A stretch of DNA of 64,000 nucleotides from NCBI GenBank assembly GCA_030144725.1, contig JASKMD010000006.1, forward strand, positions 11,845,892-11,909,891. Direction: 5' to 3'. Of this stretch, positions 1 through 10,075 are shown piece after piece (within the stretch, counting starts at the first letter, position 1; every line of letters starts with the position of its first letter). Position numbers and translations under genes: made by a program. This stretch comes from Haematococcus lacustris (taxonomy: Eukaryota; Chlorophyta; Chlorophyceae; Chlamydomonadales; Haematococcaceae). The notes beneath the pieces are model-generated. The model searched no databases. It had not been told where the DNA came from and saw only the letters and a list, made by a program, of their open reading frames with translations.

Positions 1-2
1 CC

Positions 3-2669
3 CTGGACCTCCAGGCTGGTTACCACCAGATCAGGATCACTCCTGAGGACGTCCCCAAGACTGCCTTCAGGACTCCTGAAGGTCACTTCCAATTTAAGGT
101 GCTGTCTTTTGGCCTGACCAATGCCCCTGCCACCTTCCAACGTGTCATGAATGATGCTTTTGCACCTGTCCTGGGCAAGTGTGCACTAGTGTACCTAGAT
201 GACATACTGGTCATGTCTAAGTCTCTACCTGAGCACCTGCAGCACCTACGCCTTGTCTTTGACCTGCTGCGTAAAAACAAACTGTATGCCAAGATGTCCA
301 AATGTGAGTTCATGCAGCTCACCCTCAGGTTTCTTGGGCATGTGATCTCAGCTGGTGCCATCTCTGTGGACCCTGATAAGGTGAGGGCCATTGTTGACTG
401 GCCTGTCCCTTCATCCCTGACCCAGCTGCAGTCCTTCCTGGGTGCTGCCAACTTTGTTCGCAAGTTTGTGCACAACTTCAGTGCCATCTCAGCACCCCTG
501 ACTGATCTGTGTGGCAAGCTCAGTGCCACATTCCCATGGCACTCCTGGCCTGACCATGAACGTCTTGCCTTCTATGAGCTCAAAGCTGCTGTGGCTAACG
601 TGCCTATGCTGCGCCTGCCAGATCATACCCAACCCTTCCAGGTCTACTGTGACGCCTCACTCCAAGGAGTAGGTGCAGTCCTGATGCAGGATGGGTATCC
701 CCTTGCCTATCTTAGCAAGAAGTTGTCCTCTGCTGAGGTCAACTACACCACAGGTGAGCAAGAGATGCTTGCTCTTGTCACCGCATGCAAGGAATGGCGT
801 TGCTACCTTGAAGGTGTGCCATTCACTCTGTTCACCGACCATAAGCCTTTGATTTCACTGCCTACACAGAAGAATCTGTCTAGGCGTCAGGCTAGGTGGA
901 TGGAACTGCTGTCTAGGTTTGACTTTAAGCTAGAGTATATTCCTGGTCCTGTCAACCCAGCAGACCCTTTATCCCGGTTAATTACTGGCCTCCAGGAAAG
1001 TGCCACTGTGTGTGCAATGCTCACCAGAAGGCGGGCCCAACTTTCCCGTGAGGGGGAGGGAGCTAGTGTGGCTCGTGCCCTTGAGGCCAATGCCCCTGCT
1101 GCAGTCACTGCGAAATCCTCCTCAACTCCAGAAATTACTGAAAATACTACTGATACAAGCCATAACAGGGACTTTGTTCCCTTGGTCACCTGTACATCTG
1201 ACACCTCAGTGCACTATCCTGCGGCTCCTGCCCATCCTCTGGGTTTGTCTGATCAACTCATCCAAGGATACCGGCTTGACCCTGCGTTTAATGCTGAAGC
1301 TGATCTGTCCAGCATGTACCAGGACACACATGGCCTATGGCGGCTCACTGGTAAGGATAAGGTAGTGGTCCCCAATGACTCTGAGCTGCGCAACCACATT
1401 TTGCACGAGATGCATGATGCAGTCTATTCAGGTCATGTGGGTATCAACAAAACCCTGGAACGTGTGTCACGTGTGTTTTGGTGGAACACAATGCGTGCTG
1501 ACGTCAGGTACTATGTGTCCACATGTGATGCCTGTCAACGTGACAAGGCGTCTACTCTCAAGCCAGGTGGCCTACTCAACCCGTTGTCTATACCTGACTA
1601 CCGCTGGGAGTCTGTGTCCATGGACTTCATTACCAAGCTACCCTCTGGGTCACATGGGTATGATGCTATCTGTGTCTTTGTGGACAGGCTCAGCAAGATG
1701 GTCCACTTTGTGCCCTGCCGTGAGGACCTTAAGGCACGCCGTTTTGCACAACTGTTCATTGACCATGTGTACAAACTGCATGGCATGCCTGCTGAGCTGA
1801 TCTCTGACCGGGGCTCACTGTTCACAAGTGTGTTCTGGCGTGAGGTCATGAGGCGCTGTGGCTCTAAGCCTGCCCTCTCATCATCTTATCATCCACAGTC
1901 TGATGGCCAGACAGAGAGGTATAACCGTGTGTTAGAGGAGATGCTTAGGCACTATATCTCACCTACTCAATCTGACTGGCCTGACTACTTAGCCTTGGCT
2001 GAGTTTGCTGTCAACAACTCGTGGCAGGAGTCCATCCAGTCCACCCCCTTCCTGGTCAACACAGGTCAGTCTCCTGTGACTGTTGGCCTACGTGATCTGC
2101 CTTATGGGGGCCGTTGTCCCTCTGCTCATGCCTTTACCCGCTGGTGGCAGGATGCTGTTGCCAATGCCAGGAAGTGCATGGCTGCAGCCCAATCCCGTTA
2201 GGCTGCCTATGCCAACAAGGCCAGGCGTGACGTTGAGTACAAGGTGGGCCAGAAGGTGTTGCTCAGCACCAAGAACCTCAAGCTTCAGCCTGGGAAGGCT
2301 CGTAAGCTCATACTTAGGTATGTGGGTCCCTTTGAGATCCTGCTGCTGGTTGGTGCAGTAGCTGTCAAGCTAGACCTGCCTGCCAGCATGAGCCGTCTGC
2401 ACCCTGTCTTCCATGTGTCACTCATCAAGCCTTACACTGGCACTGATGTGGGCTTCATGCCACCTCCTGTGACATGGATGGATGAGACCCCTGTGTACTA
2501 TGTTGAGCGTTTGCTTGACCACAAGGGTGTCAAGGACAACAAAGCCAGTTACTACCTGGTGCAGTGGGAGGGTTATGACTCCACTCACAACACCTGGGAG
2601 CCCAGGTCCAACCTGACTGACTGTGACAAAGTCTTGGCTGAATACAATGCTATCCATCATCTTAAGTAA
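3..2669 (+). pseudogene. Ty3/gypsy chromovirus pol, 5' part outside window, one in-frame stop
   Basis: This is the 3' part of a retrotransposon polyprotein that copies and inserts the element. The reading frame is open from base 3, already inside reverse transcriptase. In order it shows the YLDDILVMS catalytic box near 195, RNase H (DASLQGVGAV) near 650, the integrase HHCC zinc motif (about 1405-1545), the integrase core with its D, D and E residues (about 1620-1925), and a C-terminal chromodomain (about 2490-2660), which defines the chromovirus clade. A single TAG at 2199-2201 interrupts the frame between integrase and chromodomain; the related element at 29.8-33.7 kb has Gln at the aligned place. 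The frame resumes immediately, so the copy is only lightly damaged. It is clearly diverged from the second Ty3 element. The 5' LTR and gag lie outside the window. Confidence 0.93.
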
Positions 2670-2889
2670 GTCTCCTGCATGCATGCTGCCGCGCTGCTGC
2701 ACTGAGGCACTCTCTTCTCTGTGCTTACACAGCCTATGGTTATATGTTACAATCCCCCTATTACAGTTGGTCTCTGACCACACCCAGCTTTGACCTGGCT
2801 CTACCTTCATGGTACCCAGTAGCTAACCAAGTGGAACCTAGGTCTTGCGAGTCTCGGGTTTAACCTGAGGCGGAACGAGGCATCCCCTT

Positions 2890-2901
2890 GGGGGGGAGGA
2901 A
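2890..2901 (+). promoter_or_regulatory. Polypurine tract of first Ty3 element
   Basis: A purine-only run (GGGGGGGAGGAA) sits directly before the TGTAAGGG start of the putative 3' LTR. This is where plus-strand synthesis is primed in this class. The second Ty3 element has the same arrangement. Confidence 0.7.
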
Positions 2902-3328
2902 TGTAAGGGCGCGCTCCGCGTAGTCCCTTAGTGTCGTCTGGGCTGTCGCGGTTAACCCGAGGCAGCTACAGGATAATCGGTCACACCGCATCAGTGTGAG
3001 TTGGCAGGTAAAGCCTAGCAGCGTAAGCTGTGAGGACAACTGGTTCGATTCCAGGGGGCCCCGTTCTAAGCCCTAGCCTTCTCACGGTAGTGCCTTGTGG
3101 CCGACCCTTTCAGTACCCGCACTTCGGTGCCCTCGCGGCCGGCTCAGTGTTACACATGGATCCCTTTCCATTACGAGAAAATCACAAATCGTTATATATA
3201 CGTAAATCTCAGATTATTCAGAGGTACAGGGATTATCCGAAGGGGTCAACCTTACAATCTCATAATCATCACCATTACCAAGCATCACGGCACTCAACCT
3301 GCTGTAGGGAGCGCTGCCCTTATCCACA
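2902..3328 (+). repeat. Probable 3' LTR of first Ty3 element
   Basis: It begins TGTAAGGGCGCGCTCC directly after the polypurine tract. A near-matching inverted end, GGAGCGCTGCCCTTATCCACA, lies near 3308-3328, giving about 427 bp, but the right edge is uncertain because the 5' LTR is not available for comparison. The middle (about 2990-3085) resembles the middle of the 236-bp LTR of the second Ty3 element, including a GGTTCGATTCC box at 3042-3052. Confidence 0.55.
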
Positions 3329-3381
3329 ATCAAACAGTCTTAACTAGGAATTACGGCACTCAACCTGCTGTAGGGAGCGCT
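3287..3381 (+). repeat. 29-bp direct repeat, two copies 66 bp apart
   Basis: The sequence ACGGCACTCAACCTGCTGTA plus nine further bases occurs at 3287-3315 and again, identical, at 3353-3381. The first copy overlaps the putative LTR end. No gene is seen between here and the recombinase stop codon at 3434. Confidence 0.8.
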
Positions 3382-3433
3382 ACCCACGCCCTCACGCCCC
3401 CACTCAAGGACAGAATTACGAGCCACTAGGCAA

Positions 3434-6250
3434 CTAGATCGCGGCTGCCGCAGCTAGAAGTTTCATCTTTAACGCCTTCCCAGCAGCCTCGTGGGCGTGA
3501 AATTCGTGCAACCGTTGCGCCGCCTGGGGATCAATCCAGGGGGCAGCGGGGATGCACGGCCACGGTGCTGGCTGCGGCTGCAAGCTGTTGGGCGGTCCTG
3601 CAAAGTTGTGATGCCAAGGAGCAACCCAGCCATGGGGATAGGGGGAAGGAGGGGGAGCAGGCATGTAGCTCGAGGCGTGGCTGGCTGGTGCCGGCAAATA
3701 GCTGCCCGTAGGGTAGCTAGGAGGCTGGTAGCAGCCTGGCGGATAGCTTCCCGGGGGGTAGCTGGCATGAGGGTAGGAGGCATGAGGGAAGCTGGCATGA
3801 GGGTAGGTAGCTGCCGGGTCGCTAGAAGGGCCCGACGGGTGGCCCGAGGGTTGGTAGTTGCCAGGCATGGAGCAAGGAAATGAAGCGGGTGACGGGCTGG
3901 GAGAAGGGGCCACCCACCCATTGGCTGCCGCCATCGCTTGCCAGCCGAGGGTGCTTGCCGGGGTGGCTGGCGGGATGGTGGCAACAGGGGGTGCCACGGG
4001 CACGGAGGTTCCTGCAGTGGGCACCCCCAAGCTCGATTGCGGCTCAGGCAGAGAGGAGGAAAGGGATGGTGTAGTGCGTAGCGCAGCAGCCACCATGGGG
4101 GCGTTGATGGCGTCGCTTAGCTTCTGTCGCGCCTCCTTGTCAGCGTGTAGGTAGACGGCAACGCTGTCCGGGCACTTCCAGCCCCCCTCTCGTTGCACAA
4201 GGGGTAAGGGGGCGCCTGATGACAACGCAGCGGTAGCTGCTGAGCGCTTGCCTCCATGTAGGGTTGAGTGTGGGAACATCGCCTTCCAGTTCAGCCGAAC
4301 AGAGCCGATGCCCACAGCTTGGTTGCCGTACCACACCGGCGAATCTTTCACCGCTGATGGCAAAGGCTTCAGGAGCAAGCGCTGGTGCTTGGGATCACTC
4401 TTGGGGTGCTTGGACAACAAGAGGTCCTGGGCTGAGACATTGCAGAGCTTTGCCTTCTCGAATTCATCCAAGGAGCTGGGAAGAGAGGGATTGCCACGGA
4501 TGAACTTCTGAGGAGGCTCTCGGCCAAGGTCAGCAAGGCCGCCCTTCTAGTTCTTGCATGCAACATCCTTGATCTTGTATGCGTCCACGTCGCACTCAGT
4601 CCCTTCATAAGCAAAGAACAACATGCAAGTGGTAAGAGGCATGAGAGTATAACATACAACACCACATGCAACGGTGCTCGCAAGCATGAAGGGTTGCAAG
4701 TTGTGGGTTTACCTGGTGATACACGCACAAGATGGTGCAACTCCAAGCCAACCAGCTCGTCTCCACGCAGAAAAGCTCCGGTAGTCAGGGCGTAAATGAC
4801 CCGGTTCAGCAGTCCAGCGGGGGTGTACGGCTCCATGTGGGGGGCAGCTTTCACCAGGTCCTCCTCAGTGACAATTCCAGCACGCTTGCGAGTGTGGGTT
4901 ACCTACACGAAGCATCACGCATGCTTACAAAATGAAGGATAGTGGGACTGGGGCAGGTCAAGGCATGGCGGGGCGAGGCGTGGCTGGGCAGGGCGACGAA
5001 GGGCAGGGCGTGGCTGGGCAGGGCGTGGGAGGGCAGTCCTCACCTCTCCTGCCTTGAAAGCAATCTTGTCATGACCATCGATGACCTTCCACATCAAAGC
5101 AAAGCGGCCATTGAAGTCCATCAAGTCATCAGGCACGAGGATTGGTGCCATGTCATTCTTGGCAGTTTGGACGACATGATGCTCTCCCCGCAAGATGCGG
5201 GCAAGGGAAGACATCCGCTGACGCAAAGATTCTGCGCTGCACTTGCCACCATCATTGGCCTTGCGGTAACCTGCAGCAACGCAAGGTGTGAGGGTGAGTG
5301 TGTGTAAGACATGTAGACATGTAAGCATGACAAGCTTGACAAACAAAACACAGCGCAACTTACCGGTAGCCAAGGTGCACAACACCATGCACAACAGCTT
5401 GTAGTCAGTCATGTAGCACTTGTATAGATGGCTGCACCGCTCCTCATAAGTTGTAGGGCGGGTGACGAAGAACAACTTCAAGGCACGCAAAGCTTGTGGC
5501 TGGGCAACATCGCCCCCTACAACGGGGCAGGCAAGTAAGGTGAAGACAGCTTGGCATGGGCAGGCTAGGGCGTGGCAAAGCGTGGCAGGGCAGGGCGGAG
5601 CTGGGAGGGGCTGGGCAAGGCAAGGGACATGCCTCACCAGGAAATTTGCCACTGTCAAGAACAGCTTCCAACATGCTATAGCTGGTGTTGAGCTGACTCT
5701 TGTTCTTGTTCAGCGTAGCTGGCGCCGCTCGGCTGTGGACAGCCAACCCCACTATGTTAGGGTCCTGCAAGAACTCCTGGAGGACATGCTCCGTTTCCTC
5801 GCGTGTTGTGGCAGCCACAGCATCTGCGGAGCGGGAAATTGGAAAATGATGATACACAGAAACGGTGCTTTGCGACGTGCATAGTTGTTACTCACTGACA
5901 GCTTTGCCTGATAGGCGCTCGGAGCGACGAGGCTCCGATGCCTCTTCACCCAAGCGGTGGGTTGCAGAAGTACCCGCGACCGCTGCAACTGCATTGTTAG
6001 GCTGGCCGACTGGGGAATCTGCGTGGGAGCAAGATGCAAAGTTTGGCCTGGTCAACGCGGTTACCATGGTCAACGCGGTTACAATAATGTTCTCACCTGC
6101 TAGTCTTGCTGCAGCAAGACGTGCAGTCGCGACCTCGAGCGGAGGGGGAAGAAGGTTGAATTGAGGGATATCTGACTCGTGGTCGCTTTGGTCATCCACT
6201 TCATCGTCCACATCATCGGTGCTGCTGGCCGTGTATGTGCTGTCGGGCAT
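3434..6250 (-). pseudogene. Tyrosine recombinase gene (Crypton-like), 7 exons, one in-frame TAG
   Basis: A tyrosine recombinase cuts and rejoins DNA through a covalent tyrosine link. Exons on the minus strand fit 6101-6250, 5896-6019, 5638-5823, 5363-5516, 5044-5270, 4713-4902 and 3434-4602. The first begins MPDSTYTASS. The catalytic residues are visible: Arg in FLRGDELVGLEL (near 4780), the H-x-x-R box HGGKRSAAT (near 4250), GGW, and the tyrosine in VAVYLHAD (near 4150). A Pro/Tyr/Ser-rich tail follows (PSYPTGSYLPAP). No reverse transcriptase is nearby, which fits Crypton better than DIRS or PAT elements. A TAG at 4547-4549 breaks the last exon between the two halves of the catalytic domain, unless an unnoticed intron removes it. 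A domesticated host gene is the main alternative. Confidence 0.68.
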
Positions 6251-6325
6251 GGTGGCTAAGACTACGATGAAGACTGGGACAAGAGCTTGGGACTCGAACC
6301 AAACTCAGGCCGGAGTGAGAAGTGA

Positions 6326-6464
6326 GAAAAGTGCGCGCCTTGCAACAATTACGGGAAAAGTGCGGCCCTTGTCAAAATTACTGAAAAAGTGCGAGCCTTG
6401 GTCAAAATTACGGGAAAAGTGCGAGCCTTGACCTCAATTACGGGGAAAGTGCGCGACTTGACCT
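6326..6464 (+). repeat. About 30-bp tandem repeat upstream of the recombinase gene
   Basis: Nearly five imperfect copies of a unit like GAAAAGTGCGAGCCTTGNTC followed by AAAATTACGG lie just upstream of the minus-strand start codon at 6250. They could be a promoter array or part of the mobile element's end; the sequence does not decide. Confidence 0.8.
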
Positions 6465-6766
6465 TCCAACCCAAAGGTGTTCGCGTTAGCTGCGCGATGC
6501 TTAGGTAACGGCAAGGCTTGCTGCGACAGCTAGAAAGCTAGAAAGACGGTATCCGTAATGTAAAGGGATATCGCATAATGTCTCGGCCAGCGCTGTTCAC
6601 GTCCAAATAACAGTCTCGGCCAGGTCTCGAGTTGCGTAAACGTCTCGGCTGCGCCTCTCAACTCTCGACCCAGCCTCGACCGTTATTTTCCCGTAACAGC
6701 TTGGCCTCCGACATTATACTATACTTCAAACGGTCCAGCGTCGCCTTTATAAGGCTGCACGTTACA
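6465..6766. other. No gene seen; short CTCGGC-type repeats
   Basis: The stretch contains recurring GTCTCGGCCAG-like words and no convincing reading frame. It leads into the first palindrome of the composite repeat. Confidence 0.6.
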
Positions 6767-6912
6767 ACCGGCGCTAAACAGCTCGAGACCGAAGCCAGCG
6801 GCCGCGTCGCTACGCTCCGCGGCCGCTGGCTTCGGTCTCGAGCTGTTTAGCGCCGGTGCGAGGCCGAGCGTGTTTAAACCTTTAGCACGCAGCGGTTTTG
6901 TCGCTATCTAGT
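6767..6912. repeat. Palindrome unit P1 (39-bp hairpin arms plus right flank)
   Basis: Bases 6767-6805 and 6819-6857 form a perfect 39-bp inverted repeat (ACCGGCGCTAAACAGCTCGA...) around a 13-base loop, GTCGCTACGCTCC. The following 6858-6912 matches the right outer arm of P3, but the left outer arm is missing here. This is one of three related palindromes alternating with TIR-bounded units. Confidence 0.9.
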
Positions 6913-7268
6913 GTAGTGGCGTTTTCAAAGCGTTCGAGCTTTAGCCAGCGCGGCGGAGCCGCGCTGGCTCTGTCTCTCACATCTGGTGTGACATGTGTAA
7001 TGCTGACCGCCGCGCATCTATTCCCTGCTGTCTTTGTTCGATGTCCGAGCATATCTCGCCTGCATCTGACTGCGATGACGAAGACTGTGATCGCGACGGT
7101 GGTTGCCCTGTTTACAAGTCCCCTCCGCTACTAACAGCCACAAACAAGTCCCCTCCCCTATTAACAACCACAAGTTTGGTTTGTGGCTGTTAGTAGCGGA
7201 GGGGTCGCGTATTAAACGTTTTAAGGATAGGGCTGCTAACGTTTTTAAACGCGTGAAAACGCCACTAC
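6913..7268. mobile_element. TIR-bounded unit U1, 356 bp, empty site for the Ty3 element
   Basis: The unit is bounded by perfect 15-bp terminal inverted repeats, GTAGTGGCGTTTTCA at 6913-6927 and its complement at 7254-7268. It contains a 12-bp-arm hairpin (6943-6954 with 6958-6969) and a longer inverted repeat (about 7119-7144 with 7178-7203). No transposase is present. A Cys-rich frame occurs near 6990-7130 but I cannot support it as a gene. Unit U3 is the same sequence carrying a Ty3 insertion at the position equivalent to 6931-6935 (CGTTC). Confidence 0.82.
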
Positions 7269-7473
7269 GTAGTAGATAGTGGAAGCGCCGGTAGTTTTAG
7301 GCGCCCTAAAAACGCGAGGCCGAGGCACTGGAGCGTAACAGCTCGAGACCGAAGCCAGCAGCCGCGGAGCGTAGCGACGCGGCTGCTGGCTGAGGTCGAG
7401 AGCTGTTACGCTCTAGCGCCGAGGCCGAGTGTTTTTGGGGGACTAAAACGCCCCGGGCGCTTCCACTATCTAA
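7269..7473. repeat. Palindrome unit P2
   Basis: The outer arms GTAGTAGATAGTGGAAGCGC and the complementary end GCGCTTCCACTATCTAA enclose inner arms related to P1 (AACAGCTCGAGACCGAAGCC...) and the loop GGAGCGTAGCGAC. That loop is the reverse complement of the P1 loop. The arms are imperfect, with small bulges. It abuts U1 on the left and U2 on the right with essentially no spacer. Confidence 0.88.
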
Positions 7474-7474
7474 T

Positions 7475-8932
7475 TTAGTTCCGTTTTTGTGCGTTCTTAG
7501 AGCCCGATGCGCGGCGGAGCCGCGCTCAGCAAACATCACACTATCAGTGTGAGAAGTAGGAAATGAATCGTGGTGGGGTGCTCCTGCTCTATATCGCCTT
7601 GCCGCAGCTGTCATCACTAGCGTTGTTTCTAGCTGAGGCCTACGAGGAAAAAGACGCGGACGAGGAGCCGACCACGAAGATGAGCCTTACACGGAGGTGA
7701 AGCCTTAGGCATTGTTGTCACCGCTCTTCGCGCTACCCCTAAAGAAGGTACGTCTTACGTACGGCCATGGTTCTTCGCTCGACGCCCAATGCTCTGATAA
7801 GCCTATTCCCTCCTCACGTTGATGCAATGCAGTTGCCGCGTCTATGCTTGGTGCAATAGGGCACCGGTTATTGTAGGCAGTACCTCGAGCTAAAAACACT
7901 GGAGCGTATGTGTTTTGCTTTGCGCTGTGGTACGCATTCCGAAGTTACGTGCGCTAATTCCACTTCTTGTAACATCGTGTTTCTCAAGTGTCGACGAAAT
8001 TTTCAGGGTGCGGTGCCTGGTGGACGCTTGGTGGACGCTTGTCATGGTGGTAAGCAGTTGTGATGAAGGAGGGCCCCAATGTAATTAGACATGCTTCACT
8101 TGTATTCTTTGTAGGTACCCACACCACTACACCCTTCCAGCTGCTGCCCCACCCCCTACCCTCTGTTGCCCCACCACTTGCTACTTGTTGCTGCCCCACC
8201 CCCTGCTCTCTGTTGCCAGACCACCTGCCCGTTGCTGTCACACCCCCTGCCCGTTTAGCCCCACCCCATGCGTGTTGTTGCCCCACACCCTGCCTCTTGT
8301 TGCCCACCACCTGCCCTTTGTTGCCCCACGCCCCCACCCGCTGCAGCCCCACACCTTGCCCGCTGCTGCCCCACACCCTACCTGCTAATGCCTCACACCC
8401 TGCCCGTTGCTGCCCCACACCCTGCCCATGCCCACTCTAGCCCACACCCTGCTCGTTGTTGCTCCATATCCTGCCCATTGCTGCCCCACCACCTGCCTGC
8501 TGCTGCCCCATAGCCCTGTTGCCCAACACTCCTCACACCGCTGCCCCACACCTTGCTCGCTGCTGGCCCACACCAGCGTGGCTTGCGTACGGCCGATCCA
8601 ATGGCCCAATTGATGGCAGGTGTAAATGTTCCTCACCAGATGAAGATCCAAGTGGTGCAGCACAGCATGTTGCCCAAGAGGGACTAACGAGACACGTTTG
8701 GGGTTGATTTGTTAAAATGAGATGTGTTATTGTGTGCGTTGGTGTTTTCATGGACTTTATGGAGTTGCATGCTGCATGTCCTTTTGCATGCGCTTTTCTT
8801 AAAAAGGTCCGCGTCCCGGCGTTTTTAGGAGCGTAATAGGGGTTTTTAAGAGCATAATAGGTCTGCGGCGTTGGAACTAAGTCTCTTAAACAACAGGCTA
8901 TTAACTATTATAACGCATGAAAACGGAACTAA
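7475..8932. mobile_element. TIR-bounded unit U2, about 1.46 kb, non-autonomous
   Basis: The ends TTAGTTCCGTTTTTGTGCGTT and AACGCATGAAAACGGAACTAA are inverted repeats with 19 of 21 matches. The termini resemble, but differ from, those of U1 and U3. No transposase is recognised. The interior holds the CCCCAC minisatellite at about 8130-8580 and otherwise no supported gene. LINE copy A begins directly at its right edge. Confidence 0.72.
8130..8580 (+). repeat. C-rich minisatellite (CTGCCCCACACCCTGCCCGTTG-like)
   Basis: About twenty imperfect units of roughly 18-24 bp share the core TGCCCCACACCCTGCC. All six frames stay open for long distances because of the composition, so the frames here are not taken as genes. 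Confidence 0.88.
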
Positions 8933-9939
8933 TTTTCTTTAGTCTCTGTCTCTCTTGTAATGCTCCTCCATCATAGAAAACAGGGCCGAGCTCTGCAAGG
9001 CTGCGCGCACAGCAAGGCCCCGGGGCTAGATGGGCTGCCCCATGGAGGTCTACGACCGGCTGTGGGTGGAGCTGGGGCGGCCGCTGCGGGCCATGTTGCA
9101 CGAGGCCCTGGCAGACACCGCTCACCCTGCCCCCCCTGGCAGAGTTCCCGGCAGGCATCATCACCCTCGTAATCAAGGCTGGCAAGCCGAGGGACCAGGT
9201 GGCCGGCTACCGCCCCATCGCGCTCCTCAACTGCGATGTGCGCCTGGTGGCCAGGGCAGTGGAGGACCGGCTGCAGCTGCCCTTGAACCTGCTGGTGTAC
9301 CCCTCTCAATCAGCCTTCATCCTTGGCAGGGACATCAGCGACAGCGTGCAGTTCCACCTGGGCCTGCTGGAGTACCTGCAGCAGCGGGGCAGCCCAGCTT
9401 GGCGGTTGTTGCTGGACCTAGCGGGGGCCTATGACAACGTGTCCTGGGCTTGCTCCAGGACACGATGGAGGCCATGGGGTTCTGCTGGGAGGGGATGTGC
9501 GCTGGGCTCAGCTGCTGCACCGGGGGGCCACGAGCCAGGTGCTGGTCAACGGCCACCTCACCGACAGCTTCCCCCTTGCGTCGGGGCTGCTGAAGGGCAG
9601 CGGGGCCTCCCCGCTCTACTGGTGCATCGTGCTCCAGCCGCTGGTCAGCTACCTCAGCTCGCTCCAGCTGGCAGGCCGCATCAGCACCCCCACCATCCCC
9701 TCCAGCCCTCTGGCCATGCACAGGGCCGCCCTGACCCCCGGGCTCCCCTCCAAGGAGTATGCGGACGACCTCACCATCGAGGTGCTCGATCGGGTCAGAG
9801 CCGTTGGAAGGTGGTAGTGGAGGCCCTGGGCCTGTTCCGCGCCGCTGGGGGCCCTGCGCTTAGCGTGAGCAAGAGCTCAGCCCTGCCGTGCGCCCAGCCA
9901 GAGCCCGGGCTGGTTAACCAGGGGGTCTCGGGCCCCGAA

Positions 9940-10075
9940 GGGGCGGGGAGGGGAGGGAGGGGGGGTGACGGGGGGGAAGGGGGCGGGCAGGGGCAGGTGG
10001 GCGAGCAGGGGCTACGGGGTGGGCCGGGGGAAGGTGGCGGGCAAGAGCAGTAGCAGGGCGGGCGGGAGCAGGGTG
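9940..10075 (+). repeat. G-rich tract in LINE A
   Basis: Runs of three to seven G dominate this stretch, which has quadruplex-forming potential. The same tract is in copy B at about 24480-24610. It lies between the RT and the 3' domain, in a part with no recognisable protein motif. Confidence 0.7.

Noticed and set aside
6767..7473. Hairpin series considered as a CRISPR-like or microRNA locus
   Set aside because: There are only a few hairpins, with no regular spacers and no associated genes, in a eukaryotic setting. Inverted-repeat transposable DNA explains them better.
8060..8750. Overlapping Pro/Leu/His and Gly/Val/Gln frames in the C-rich minisatellite
   Set aside because: They are produced by the 18-24 bp tandem unit and show no protein motif.
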